The notes under the pieces: model-generated
The model's input: only the letters and a program-made list of their open reading frames with translations
What the model was told of the DNA's origin: nothing
Databases searched by the model: none
Assembly (NCBI RefSeq): GCF_933775445.1
Contig: NC_065874.1
Location: 11,923,001-11,987,000 of the forward strand
Direction of reading: 5' to 3'
From: Argentina anserina
Taxonomy: Eukaryota > Streptophyta > Magnoliopsida > Rosales > Rosaceae
DNA length: 64,000 nucleotides
Shown here: piece after piece, positions 23,290-36,539 of the stretch
Numbering within the stretch: the first letter of the stretch is position 1
How the letters are laid out: every line of letters begins with the position of its first letter
Translations under genes and position numbers: made by a program

Positions 23290-24090
23290 TCAATTACTGA
23301 AGCTCCAACTCAAAATTTTGTGATTTTGAATGTTCGCTCCAGTTGATGCAGTGAATCCCACGTACATTTCATCAAGGAACACATCAGAGAGATCAAGAGG
23401 AACCTTAATCAAAGGTCTCCCTGGCTTTTTTATGTTTTCTGGAGCCAAGGTGATGCTGAGCTGGTTGTTCCAGTACTCAATCCATGCTTGGTAATTGCCT
23501 CCATCGTTCAGCTCTACCTCCTTGAAAGACCAATTAGTGTTGTTACTGTCCTCCTTTGTGTCATCGCCAAGCCAATATCCGGCTTTGTAAGAAGCCAGAG
23601 AATTAAGAGAATTGACATCAACACCAACATGATTGTTGTCGATATCGCTGTGTTCGGCGTCTTTGAACACATCGAATTCAATACCAAAAGCATGGTTGCT
23701 GGGATTACCATCGTTTGTATTGTTCAAGAAGCCGAGATACTGCGCTGCAGAGGCACCTTGGATGCCAGGAGCAGGAACAAAAACGAGGACGAATCCATGA
23801 CCCGCAAGAGGATCCTTGTATGGGGCTATGGAAAAAGTAAATGAGGTTGTGAAAGGCAGAAGGTTCAAAGAGCTTGAATATCTTGTAGGTACCTTGGCAT
23901 TGTAGAGAGCTCTACCAATAGAATAAGTGCTATTTTCAGTAAGAGAAAGTACACCGGAATCTGTCGTTGCATTGCCGTAGAGCAAGATATCAGAAGAATT
24001 GAAACCATTGAAGGCAAAATCAATGGCAGAAGTAGATTGGAGCAACAATAGTTGGGATAGGAAAAGCACAAATAATTGGTGAGACTGCAT
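23290..24090 (-). CDS. Secreted L-type lectin-domain protein, copy 2
   Basis: Single exon of 266 codons, full length, and the same architecture as copy 1: signal peptide to residue 22, then the lectin domain to the C-terminus, with no membrane helix or kinase. It differs from copy 1 by roughly a dozen substitutions and no indels. Among them are G96 to A in the conserved GGHGF loop (here LAGHGF), V134 to A, T to N within VNSLNSLAS, and NNTNWS for NSTSWS. The metal-binding acidic residues and NNHVGVDVNS are unchanged. G96 lies in the loop that lines the sugar site in legume-type lectins, so binding preference could differ, which is an inference. The TATA box is conserved. Confidence 0.92.
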   Translation of the reverse strand: MQSHQLFVLFLSQLLLLQSTSAIDFAFNGFNSSDILLYGNATTDSGVLSLTENSTYSIGRALYNAKVPTRYSSSLNLLPFTTSFTFSIAPYKDPLAGHGFVLVFVPAPGIQGASAAQYLGFLNNTNDGNPSNHAFGIEFDVFKDAEHSDIDNNHVGVDVNSLNSLASYKAGYWLGDDTKEDSNNTNWSFKEVELNDGGNYQAWIEYWNNQLSITLAPENIKKPGRPLIKVPLDLSDVFLDEMYVGFTASTGANIQNHKILSWSFSN

Positions 24091-24810
24091 TGTTTAGAAC
24101 TCTGAAGGCAGTAGGAGCAAACTGTGAGTTTCAATAGCATCATCAGCAGTCAATATATACAAATGAAATTGACTCCAAATTCAAGTCTCAAGAGTTGTCT
24201 GCACCAGCTTTTCAATATTTCAGGTCTAATTCACAACCACCATTGATTTTCAACCTTATAGTGCCTATTACCCCAACCCAATTTGCACAAGTCTCATTTA
24301 ACTTAAAATTCAAAGTTAAAGAAATCTGCAGCACTTTACATTGGTGGGATAAACCATAAGTCAAGCTGTAAGAAACAGGGTAATCATAACTAGATGTGAA
24401 AGTGAGAAAAGAAATGTGAAATGAAAACTATGAATAGATTCCTACGCGATTACCTGTTCTTTACTGGAATGAATAAATTAAGATTGAATGATCACTGAGT
24501 AAGACATATCTGGGCAACTTAAAATGACATTTCATATTTCCCACGTACTCTACAGCTTATGGCTTGTAAAAAGCTGTAGAAGAATGGGCCATATTTAAGT
24601 AGCAAAGTGGAAAAAAAGATACAGGAGAGTTCTAAGCTATAAACTAAATTTTGGATGTAGATTGGCTATTTTTCCACCGAGTGCCCCCCTATACAAAAGA
24701 AAAAACACCCCACCAATAAATACCTGTCACAAGAGAACCAGCAATTATTCTGCAGTGAGATTCCTGATGCTCAGATTTTGGGGTCTACCTACCAAATACC
24801 AATGCCTGGC
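24091..24810. other. Lectin 2 promoter region / 3' flank of the intact kinase
   Basis: Non-coding, and homologous to 12736-13422. Confidence 0.5.
24151..24159 (-). promoter_or_regulatory. TATA box of lectin gene 2
   Basis: Minus-strand GTATATATTG is at the same spacing from the ATG as in lectin gene 1. Confidence 0.6.
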
Positions 24811-27800
24811 TCATCGACCAGAAACAAATAACGAATTGGTGGATATTGGGTTGCTTTCCGCCTGATATTTTCGGACCTTCGCCTTGTCAATTCGTGCTCG
24901 TCTAACAGCTTCTTGGACCTGGAAATCATGGTCTTTCAACATCTGATCCATGTTGCCAGAGGGGACTAACAACGGACCTGAGTAGTGAATTTTGTGACCC
25001 TTTGATCCATAACCAACCTGAAGTAAGCAGGAAAAAAAAGTAATAGATAAACCATTAATTAGCAAATAAAAACATTGAATAAAAGTCACAATAAGGGTAA
25101 AGCTATAAAGAGAGAATCATCATAGGGGAAACAGCACAAGGGGAAGAACTCACAATTATTGGATCTTTGTTGCTTCTGACATCATCTTTTCTATTAGAAC
25201 CTAATACAGGTTTTTGGTCATGTGCTGAAGGATCTGAGACCTCCTTGAATGAACCTGGAAACCGACCCATTACTTTCGGAACATCTATCTGGGAAGAATT
25301 GGACCTTTTTCTGCGTTCCTCAGTCAACATACTTCTCCTTGCTGCCACTAAACCTGACATTCCTGACAAGTCAGCGCCATTTGAGATCTTTGGAGCGTCA
25401 TCTGGGTTCTTCGTAGACTTTGCCCATGCCGCACGATGTGACAATGGCCCTGAATGGGACGCTCTCTTATGATTATGGCCATGAGATTCCATACTTGGTT
25501 CTACAGCATGTGATGGTCTAGGAGGGTCGATTGGAAAGCCAGAAGCAACTTCTTCTGGATGAGGATTAAACTTCTCACTTCGACTTTTAGAACTAGACTG
25601 ATCTTGTCTTTTCTATAACAAGAAAGCCATTGTATTATTCCCATGTAATATATCGAATAAACTACAATGTCAATTCTGGCATCTTATAAACTGAAAGAAG
25701 ACAGTCAAAAGAACTACGAGTCACCCAGTACAAATTTCTAAAATGTCTCATGCAATAAGGATCATCCAAGAATTTAATGAAACAAATTATCTCAATGACC
25801 GAGAAATGGAAGACTAAGGTTCCATTGTTGACAAACAGAAAAGTTTGTTGCTAACAAAACATCAATGTTATGAGAGTGTATAATTGTTTTGGGATCGGTA
25901 AGAAATATCAAATAGGACCCACAACAAGAATTAGACCTAAATGCAACTGAAACTTGCATAATACATTCTGTTGGTTTCATCCATTTAATTAAGAAGAAAA
26001 TGATCTCCCCTAACATAATTATGATTTGAAAGTGCTTACTCTCTTCATATTCATCCGTGAGCCTATGTGCAGAGAAAAGCAAGAAAAAATTAAGAAAAAA
26101 TATCTCATTGGACAGATAAAGTTGTTAATCGTATTATTGTTTTACTGGTCCATGCATTGAGACAACTGAGTTAATACAGATTATAGTCCAAAGTCCCATC
26201 GGCTTCCCAAGAATAACACAAAATATAATAAAATCACATAGAAATGAAAACTTGTGCATAAGAAAAGAAGCACTAAGACAAGTATCAACACACATACCAG
26301 TTTCAAAAATGGTCAACAATGAAGATGGGTAATTACTCTTACTAAAATAACGTCAGTTTACCTGCATTGACATGACTAATTCAGCATTGGCATCAGGTGC
26401 CGGTATGGCTCGAGACTCTCTAGTTCCTCTCCTCTCAGGGTCATGTCTATGGCCCTTACCTGCTGCTCCTTGTCTATCAATGTACATGAGAACAGATTAC
26501 AAAGGCAACCATCAAAAGTTACAAGGACTAATTGAGATGCACCAGAAAAATTATAGCACAACTAAGAATATTAAGTTTGAGAAACCCATTGCAAAATAAT
26601 GGTTCAAAGAATTTGACAAAAATTGACCATTTCAACCACAAGCCGTTAAATTGATACAAGCCTAATCCCATGAATTTGCTATCATAAAGTTAAGGCCATG
26701 GCTATGAGATTCTGTACTCTTAAGGCAACGTTATTTATAGCCCTATTATCTAGTAAATTGTAATAGCTATAAATTTGTCTAGGATTTGTTCAAAACTCAA
26801 TCACTTAAGGCAAACTTCAGAGCCCACTCTTTTAACTTTTAAATTGAAGTCCAGGATCATATGATGCCACTTGTTAATCACCAAGCTCAACCAATGCTAT
26901 AATTAAGTACAGTAACCATCATGTTCCAATAATTTCGCATATATGGAGAGGCTAAAGTGTTACCCAGAAGCATGAATCTGCCCACAGGAAGCATGCATCA
27001 AATGATCCCATGAAGTCAAGACTAATGTTGACAATGCATGAACCATTAAGACCCAATAATTTCACAGATAAGCACGTGCATATGTGGGAAGCACATTATA
27101 TGGTGCAATGCTTTCAAGAAAATATTGAGAACAAAAACAACTTATATGTTCAAAGGAGTAAGCTACTGATTTGTGTAAGAATGCTAACCTTCTAGCTTCC
27201 TCATCCCGTACTTTAACATCAAACTCTTTGCTGGGAGGATACTTTGGCAAACTTGATGGATCACAAGGAAGAGGTTTTGTGGTAAAGAACTGTTAAGAAT
27301 AAAAAAAAATGCGGTCAGAAGCTTTGCCCCCAAAAAAATCTACAATTAACCAAAGAATAGTGATACCTAAAATTTAAATAGTTGCACAGCGAAGAGTATC
27401 AACCATCTTGTCTTGTCTACTTTTTTTTTTTTGGCTTTTTCCAACTAGTTAGTCAAGACTCAAGAGTGGACAAGCAAAAGAACTTGCTGAAATCTAGACA
27501 GTGCAACTTATCATGATACGGAGAACTGATGACCATTATTGAAAGTAAAAACTTCAGTGCATTATTTTCTTGCTGCAAGTATTTATCTGATAGATGTCAA
27601 TACCTTGTATACACTTGAGAAAACAATTTAATATAGTAAAGTTGAAGTTCTCAAAGCACCAGATGAAACAGACTTGAATTTCAAAGATAGGATCTACTGC
27701 ACATGTGAGCACGCACAGGCACACATATAGCTCTAAAATTGAGGCAAAGTAACGTTCAAGATAACAGATAGACAATACAAATGTGTAGAACTAAATTTAG

Positions 27801-30800
27801 AATCCAAACCTCACTCTTGAGAGCAGAAGATGCGGACCCACGATCTGCAGGGTCTATGGAAAGAAGGGTGTCCATAAGTGCTAAAGCTGGTACAGGAAAA
27901 TCCTTAAAAGTTTCTGCAACACAGCGTCTATAAGGCTGTTGAGGCTTAAATATGGTTGCATGAGGCAATTTTGATTTTCTCCAGTAATCCTCAGAAGGTG
28001 AGCCGCAAAGCTTGAAAATCTTATGCAACTGCTCTACCTAAAAGCAAAAGAAACCACAAAGTAAGATCATCGGCAGACATTACTCAGCTACACTTACATT
28101 TAAAAGGGGCACAAGACACTCATAAGACACTCTTAAGGATAAAACCCAAAAGGGACACCACAAGAGAAACCATAAAACTATAGGGGACGTACCCTACCAG
28201 CCAAACGATTAGACCATATCCTATGGAACCATCTTTTCCATCTAGGACAGTAAAAGCAAAACATTACATACTATACTCAGACTACTTCTGATTCTATATC
28301 GTACTTCAAAAGAAAATGACGATTCAAAAGGCCAGAAGACAGATGTAGGAAATGCCAGTTCCATCACATTGGGTATGTTGTAAAACATCACATAAAACAG
28401 ATCTACTGGATGAAAGAATAGTTATGGCCTTCAAATTTATCGAGATATCAAGTCAACCTCTACCAAAGCATAAAATAAAGTTCTGGAGAAACGGGCCCTA
28501 GCTTATCCAGTGGCAGGGAAATATTGGAACAAAACCAAATATTATTAGGACTATTAAGAGCACTACTGGAAAGTTTTTACTCTTTATCACCTATGCATTA
28601 GAACCGCAATAATTCGGATTGATATAAAGTAGTTAAGAGCATCATCTTGACACATGCAGATGTAAACAACTATAAGTACCTCGGTTCTTCCGGGCATTAT
28701 AGGTTTGCCGGCATATAGTTCAGCAAGTATGCAACCTGTACTCCACAGATCAACAGCAGTCCCATAGTACGTAGCACCAAGTAAAAGCTCTGGTGGTCGG
28801 TACCAAAGAGTTACAACCCGGCTAGTTAAAGGCTGATATTGATGGGGATCAAAAATACTCGCCAGACCAAAGTCAGCAATTTTCAACATGCCACTGTTGT
28901 CAATTAAAAGGTTGGAACCTTTAATGTCACGATGCAGAACCCCACGACTGTGACAATGATCAAGTCCACATAATAGTTGTTGCATGTAACACTTAACCTG
29001 CCAATAAATGATGATATCTCCATGCTTACAGCCCAAATAAAACAGTTTAATTGATACTACACTGAAGTTTCTGTGTTAACGTTAAAAGATGAATTATAAT
29101 TACAAGATACTATGCACATAAGTATAAAACTATGGAAAATAAAATATGCCAGTAGCATCAACTGTTGCTGATGATGAGAAAGGGTTATGGTGTTATTTCT
29201 TGTAAGCGAAGTTGAAGAGGAAAAACAAAGCATGATATATATATTTAGTTGAAAATGTAAAAACTACTATTACATACCTGTGCTTCTGTAAATTTCAAGC
29301 CAGGGTGTAAAGCAAGCCCTGCCAAATCATGCTCCATGTACTCAAAAACAAGGTACAAGCTGCAAGACATCCTTGACGTAACTAGACCTTCTAGTTTTAT
29401 CACATTTTCATGATCAAGCTTCCGTAAGATGAGAATTTCCCTTGCCATAAAGCGAACACTCTCGGGCTCTGAGTTATCAAATCTCACTTTCTTTAACGCT
29501 ACAATTTTCTTTTGATCAAGATCACGAGCCCTATAGACATTACTATATGTTCCCTGACCAATCTGCACAAAATAAGTGTTAAGTAACCGAATCCAGCGGA
29601 AATTTAGAGAGGACGGTACTGTTTAAGGAAAGGAATGGCCAACACCATAACCTGTATTAAATGGTAAATATGATAAATCTATTAATTAAGCAACAAACTG
29701 TAAAATCTTATAGCTGGACAAGGGAACATAATCAGAACATAACCCCAAGTTACATCCAATAGAACACCCGAAACATAACTTAGCAGATTAGGGATAAGAA
29801 AGACCAGTCTCCTTACTTAATCAACTATATTCTAGTCTGGTACGCAACCCCTTATAGCTTACACTCTCAAACTCATTTTATGCTTAAAAACCATCTCAAC
29901 ACAGTGACCAATAAAAAAGAATCTCCATGTTAACTCACCAGCAGTTAGTTGTACACCACTCACCAGCCAACATCAATTCCAGTATTCCAGTAACAAATTA
30001 AAAGGAGATACAGCATTTTCTTTTCATATATTTTAGTTGACAAACACATCAACTAATACATGGTTTGACACAGGTTATATCTTAACAAAAATTAAAAAAA
30101 AAAAGATTACCAATTAAATGGCAATCATGGTTCCAATTACGACATTCTTTGGGACAAATTTTCAGATCAGCGAGAAATTTAAATAGAACAAATTTTAGGA
30201 AAGCTGTATTAGATAAATGGGAGTGAAGAAGATTTTTAGAGCCATTCACTTGAAAAGGACTAATGAACAGATTCGGAGATACAAAACCAAGCCTAGCTAC
30301 AGAGAAGACAAACGTTGTGGCAATTGAGAAGGACTTATTAACCTCTTCAAGCATATAATACCAAATCTAGTGACACAAAAGAGAAATGTTGTTATTTTAT
30401 GCTCTACTCTTACCATAGAAGATTCACTCAGCCCCAGAGTATGGTAGCCCTAAGTGCAGATCTTTGTATTTGCTTTTACTTGTTAGTATTTTCTATTGAG
30501 TTTATAAGAAAAGCACCATATAAATGTTGCACTTTAATATAAATTTTGTGTGCCCATTAACAAATATACGTGGAGCTACACAACCAATGAAGATAGCTGT
30601 AATACAAGTACTTTACTCTCTCCCAGAAATCACTCACCAATCAGGGCAATCAGTTATAACATTAATAATAAAGACTCAAATTTTACTAAGGGGAAACATA
30701 CGTGTTTTCAATGAGCTTCGAAACAGAAGAAAAGAGATTTTGAGGGTATAATCTCAATAAGCATGTACACAACAACCTAATTTCCATGGATTAATGAGAA

Positions 30801-31272
30801 AAGGAAAACATATATCTGTGAAGGTGAACATAAAGCTAACTTCAGAACTAATAAAGAAACTTACTTTGTCCAGCTTCTCAAATGAATCTGCACGACGGGG
30901 TATCCACCCCTTAATGGCCTCCCCAGCCACTCCAGCTAGCCAGGACGGCCACCCTGCTGCAACCTGTTCTCCTTCTACAGCTTTTGGAATGCTGCCCATC
31001 CCGGGATGTAGAGCAGCAACATACTCCATCTTCTCCCTCTTCCTCTCATAATTCTCACCATGTGATCGAGCAGCCCCATTTGAGTGCTTATCAATCAACA
31101 TTGTTCGCCCGTCATTGCTATCATACCGATCTTTTGCTCGATAGGCTTCTTCCCTCCTTGATGAAGCCACCCTAGTCGCCCTTGAGTCTGATGTCCCCTT
31201 GTTGGACACTCTCTCTCTGGGGCTCTCCTTGCTATCCTCAATTGCAGAGGGCTTGCAATACATGCAACCCAT
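24811..31272 (-). CDS. CDK-related (CRK-type, CDC2-like) serine/threonine protein kinase, intact copy, 8 exons
   Basis: Exons are 30865-31272, 29278-29562, 28680-28997, 27810-28037, 27189-27289, 26362-26473, 25154-25612 and 24811-25017. All introns are GT-AG, and they join to 705 codons. The start at 31270-31272 gives MGCMYCKPS, a myristoylation/palmitoylation-type N-terminus found in plant CRK kinases, so membrane attachment is likely. The first 136 residues are a charged non-kinase region. The kinase domain follows: GQGTYSNV (138-145), Lys160 in VALKK, a PESVRFMAREI helix in the PSTAIRE position, HRDIKGSN (Asp255, Asn260), DFG (Asp273) and WYRPPELLLG. A basic C-terminal extension has RAIPAPDANAEL. 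Its partner cyclin, if any, is unknown. Its 5'-truncated paralogue is at 13423-18060. Confidence 0.92.
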
Positions 31273-32100
31273 TGTGCCCCAATCCACCCAAAACAAGGGC
31301 CCTCCCTCAGTCCCTCACAGTCAAATCCACACCCTCAAAAAGCTTGCATTCTCATAACACTCCTTTCTTCCTATAATGACCAATTCTCTATACTCAAAAC
31401 TCCCATATACTAAACTTGAAACCTGTCCAACTAAAACCCAGAATTCAGACTCATTGAACATACAAAACCATCATTCAGCAAATGCAAAACAGCAAATCCA
31501 CTCTTCACAGACACAAAGCTAGAGTATTTACCCAAAATTGCAACTACCCAACATCAAAATCTCCAAAGTTTCAACCTTTCACCAAACAAAACCTCAAACC
31601 CACCACAAAGTTTCAATCTTGCACACTAAAACTGCCTACACTCAATGTATCAACAAATCCAAAAGCAACAAAAACCCCAAATTCTGAAAACCCAACACAA
31701 AATCTGCCTTACCTTAAGCAAAGAGCACCCTCCAAAAATGACCCTTCTGTCTCTATAAGCCTCTCAAATCCAAGAAACCAAGCTAAACTGCTAAATGGAG
31801 GGAAGAGATTGGAGCCCTAGACAGGAGGCATTAAGGGGTTTGTGGAATAAGTACATGGATCAAAAGGGTACACAGGGATTTGAGAGAGAGAAGAAAAGAG
31901 ATTCAGGTTTTGGTTTGTTTTAAGAAAGAAAAGAAATAGAGGGAGAGAGAGAGAGTAAAATAACATTAAGATTGATAGAGTGGGGGAAGGGGGAGTGTCT
32001 CCAAGTAACAGAAGAAGCCAGTGGCAGCTTTGAGTGAAGAGGAAAAGAAAAAGACTTGTGTAATTGTGTTTAGTTTAACTGGACACATTCTTTCACCTCC
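31273..32100 (-). promoter_or_regulatory. Leader/promoter region of the intact kinase gene
   Basis: On the minus strand this is rich in pyrimidine runs, with CT-rich tracts around 31880-31960, typical of plant core promoters and 5' leaders. The transcription start was not located. Confidence 0.4.
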
Positions 32101-33617
32101 CCACACGCGCCGCTCTCTTTAATAACCCTGGAATTTATGAAGTATGGTTATAAAATGGACTATAGGGAGGTAGAAATGTGGGAGTTGGGTGACCCAAATG
32201 ATTTGGTCTGAAAAAGAAGGTGCTGTTTTATTAGCATGGAAGGGTGGAGCATGGACACTGCAGGAAACTGGAACATTTCAAATTGTGTTACCTAAGCTAT
32301 TTAACAGTATTGATAACTAGCCGTTTGATACTTTATTGTATGCTTATTATTCTGTTATTGCGTGTTTTCTTACCTAGAGTGTGGAACGAATGAATAATGA
32401 ACAAATGTATGGCGTCCTGTTTTGATTTCATTATTACTTACTAGCCTCATGAGTCATGGCACACATAACGTGTTGTATTTGGACGGAATTGTAGAATCGT
32501 GGTTTTCTCATTCTTTTTTATATATATATATATATATATTTTTTTTAAATTACAATCATATCATTCAAACCGTCAGATAGATTGTAGAGTTTAAACTCTA
32601 GGTAAATTGAGTAGTTCATAAATTTAACCAATCAACATGTGAACTCTTATTATGTTTTATTAATAGAAAATATGTGCCGAGGGATTAGCATGGATTAGCA
32701 TTGACGAAATGTGAATATATGTTTTAGGGTTTCAAACATAAGTTTTTACAACTCAACTACACGTGGTAATTATGAAAATGTTTGATATAATGAGTATGCA
32801 ATGCCTATATATTCTAGTACAATAGGAAGTGATAGGAAGTGAGAGCGAATGACATGTTAACTTGGGCATTTTCTCTTTTCAGTGAAATGACATGTTTACT
32901 TTATTTTGATTGGAAGCAATCATGGATAGAATACAATTAGAATGATACTAGTTCGCCGCGAAAGTTGGAATGGAGAATGAAAAAATTCATGAACATTATT
33001 TTATCATGTGTTAGTAAATGGATGAAAACTTTTTTCCAGCCAAGAGATCATAATTTCTTTATGTATTGGTAGACGCATGAATATGTTTACCGCATAATGA
33101 TGATAGTCTTATGTAACTAAACGTGCCTTTAGAACTTATAAACTTAAATTACTCTTTATCACATAATTATCTCAGGTAAATAAACATACCATCTAATTGC
33201 ATCATTTGGGATACCTTGTTCCCTTATATATGGTTCTTATCTTATATATTACTTTGACAAGAACGGAACAAAGGTTGATCCCTCGATCAGTAATTCGTAA
33301 ATAAAAGTTGGGCTGCTGTCTCGTTTGGTTTGCTGACTTATTCCTTCAATGATTTCAAGTCCTTGGATTTTCCACATAAAAAGTTCCCTAACAAAAGATT
33401 AAAAAGTCACCTAACAAAAGGCGGTAAATTCCTTCCAAATTGAACCTAATATTCACCACTATGTACTATTATGATGGCCATCTTACATCATTTCCATCGG
33501 ACCACGCCAACTCCAAAACAATATGCATGGCTCGAGTTCATCCCGCAAACTCTTTTTTGATTTATTTGTTAATATATGGTTGTTTTATCAGCAAGAAAAG
33601 CTCTAATTGTCCCCTTC

Positions 33618-33661
<44 letters not shown>

Positions 33662-34437
33662 AATCCTATGAAAACCCAAAGGATACGTACGATTTCTTCA
33701 TCGACGAACTACACAATTCTACTTCTTGATGTGCTCGGACGACAACCTCTTATTGCTTTGTGAAAACAAGCATCGATCTAAAAGCATGCATGTTGAATGG
33801 CTTTTATCATAAGCTGCTTGAGTTCTGTTTTCTTCTCATATATGAATGTCTTCCAAAGTATAAATGATATTTGACGGGTTAATGCTCGAGAGATGATCAA
33901 AACTGTCTAAGGCACTTGTTACGTACTCCTCCGACATTTCAATCCATTTTATCATCGCACAGTGACAACTCTTGTTCGGTGGTCAAAATATGCTCGAAGT
34001 CTCCAACGTTGGATATATGGTTGGTTAGAACATTGTGAAATTGTGCAGTCTCCTCGACCTACAAGCTCCTAGATTAGCCTGTGAAGAAAATGCTTTCGTG
34101 ATGTAGTTGGTTATCACGTCAGTCATACACACTTCATTTCGAAAAAGAAAATAGTTTGTGAATGTTACATTTGCTAGTAAATTTTAAAGTTAAAATGGGA
34201 TAAATGAACCACATTTTTAAGTATACACATATTGATGTATCATCTTTTGGAGCAACTGATGCAACACAAAACTTAAGTTACGAGAAAAATTAACCTGATC
34301 GTCCCACTTTTTCTGCTATATAAGATGTGATGCGAGTGGTACTAGAAAAGTGTAATGGTAATATGGAATTTCTGCCTCTGATATCATCATGTATTTGCAA
34401 AATATGATAAATTTTGTCAAACTTAAGAATCTCAATT
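32101..34437. other. Gene-free intergenic region with microsatellites
   Basis: It contains (TA)n near 32518-32540 and (GA)n at 33622-33660. The short open frames present look like chance frames. Confidence 0.5.
33622..33660. repeat. (GA)n microsatellite
   Basis: About 19 GA units. Confidence 0.95.
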
Positions 34438-34450
34438 CATGATTCCTCCA

Positions 34451-34789
34451 AGGTGAGACTAAGTGTCGTCGGATTAATTTTCCGGCGGCAATATATGATG
34501 AGAGCTGTTTTATTTGACATTAGGATATGTAGGCGATGTTTCGTCATTTTCAGCGATACATATTTACTGTGCTCTTAACTACGTCACCGTTGTTTCAAAG
34601 CAAATAGAGTCATCATTAGAACAATACTTTTTGCTAGTTGGTGTTTTGTTAGATACTTATTTGTAGGGACTTCTGATATTATTTCAGGTCTTTGTAATCA
34701 GGGGTTTAGGTTTCACGTCTCCTAATATATTTTACAGTCTTATTAATAAAGGTTGGGTAGCCACATAAACCTTTTATTAAAAAAAAAAC
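34451..34789 (+). mobile_element. 5'-truncated non-LTR retroelement (LINE-like) 3' end with poly(A) and target duplication
   Basis: The sequence ends in an A-run (34779-34788) after an AATAAA-like context (CTTATTAATAAAGG). It is bracketed by the 13-bp direct repeat CATGATTCCTCCA at 34438-34450 and 34790-34802. Long, variable target duplications plus a poly(A) tail indicate target-primed reverse transcription. No coding part remains, so a SINE or processed transcript is also possible. Confidence 0.75.
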
Positions 34790-34802
34790 CATGATTCCTC
34801 CA

Positions 34803-36539
34803 TGAGTCCATGGTCTAAAAGTCACTCGGACTATAATTATTGGTGTTAGTGCATCTTTCTACTTACTATCATAAAATTTATTTTGAGGTTCAAATCACAT
34901 AAGTTACAATTATAGCTTTTTCACCTTTTTGCGTGCATAAAATTTTGGAGTCGACAGTAATAATGAGAATCATATGATCGTATACAAACAGTAGCTACGT
35001 TAAAAATGCATGCTAGTCATGATATTAACCCATGAGATCGGTCCACAAAAGTTGCCATATACTATATAAGATTAAAAATGAAATGCCATATGAGGATATG
35101 AATAACAATAATGGACCCAACAAGAGGCGAAGTCCTGTCCATGTCTAATTAAATTGTGCAACAGTGTTCCATGTAAATCAATGCATACATGTAACTCATG
35201 ACACTGCTCTGTCTTCTCTCCCCACGACAAACATACAACTCCTTCGGACCTACTCGTTTAATGTATTTTGTGTGTCTCTCCCATCTCTATCTCCATCGAT
35301 CGAGTCATGACCTAGCTAGGCTAAGTTATGAGTCGGTATTGCGGAGCGATTATGTTCTGATCCACCAATTATTTATATATGTCAGCATTTCATTATTTTC
35401 ATAACATGTACATCATAACAACATGAACAGTTCGTATATAGAATTTGAGGACGTATAGCTTGTAATGAGTTTTACCACCATTATCTTCTTATCATATACG
35501 GTGTTCAGAGTTTCTTATGTATATTTTTGAAATAGTTAAAAGTGGGGTTCTTGCACCTAACATATTACCAATCAATTTTCACATTTTGATGACTTTGAGA
35601 ACTTGATGAAAATTAGATATGTTTGATGAATCGATCAGATGATATGAGATACGATGCGCAATCGCTATATATGTTTCATGATCATATATATAACCTTGGA
35701 TCTTGTGGTTTGTATTTTAATTACCACATACCAACTCATCGAGTTTAGCTTAAACAAATGGAAAGCTTGGCATGTGAAGTTTGTGGTTATAAAGAAAGGC
35801 CATGGTCGACGGACATTAATTTGAGCTTCATTAGAGAGGGGAGGGTGGGGAGGAGGGGCCGGATGGCCTGCAGCAGGGGGCGACCTTAGTTATGAAGATT
35901 TAACATGGCGTGGAATTGGTTGTTAGAATACAGTTTCTTCTTTGGTTTGATCGATAGAAACTATCAACCTAACCATTTAATTATAGCTGATCCTGGTAGC
36001 TCCAATTATTGGACGAGTAATGGAATAGTCATTACATGAACCGGCATATTGGTAACTAATAACTACACTGACTTAATCATACGTAATATTGTAACTTCCC
36101 TGCAGACAGATGCATGACTTCTTTTTAAAAACGAGAATGACCATCAGATTGTCCTTACCAAAACAACTTCTTCTTTCATTGCAAGCTCAGTAAAAACCAG
36201 TAGCTAGAAGATAATGAAAGAGAGTTAGATCGAGCAGCTCCTGCGCCATTTTTGATCACTTGGGTGGAAATGGAACAAACTTTTAAGGAACATAACAAGA
36301 AACAAGAATCATCTCGAGTGATAAAACTTTCTTTCCCTAGCTGATATATATAGCCATTAGATATAATCGAATCACTGGTATGTATAGCAGCACTGTTGCA
36401 GAGATTTGCATGTAGAAATCGATATAGCTTAAGAAACTCAGGTACGGTGGCCGGACCTAAGAAATTGTTCATCCTTTAATTACAGATTAGCATATCAAAC
36501 TTGTGACCTAGGATACTATTTAAAATGACACCACTAATT
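34803..36539. other. Gene-free intergenic region
   Basis: Neither a supported gene nor transposon ends were recognised. A 98-codon minus-strand frame at 36176-36472 has no recognisable motif. Confidence 0.45.

Larger units (their letters stand above)
18430..29928. repeat. Tandem segmental duplication, unit 2 (unit 1 = left of window to 18429)
   Basis: Position 1 corresponds to 19102. Lectin 11935-12735 corresponds to 23290-24090, and kinase exons 13423-18060 to 24811-29562. The order and strand of all parts are the same in both units. Unit 1 is longer because of inserted DNA, mainly the copia element. Confidence 0.92.

Noticed and set aside
31482..31820. 112-codon plus-strand frame opposite the kinase leader
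   Set aside because: Low-complexity Pro/Thr/Lys translation of a pyrimidine/purine-rich leader, with no family resemblance.
36176..36472. 98-codon minus-strand frame
   Set aside because: No motif, composition or neighbouring signals support a gene.
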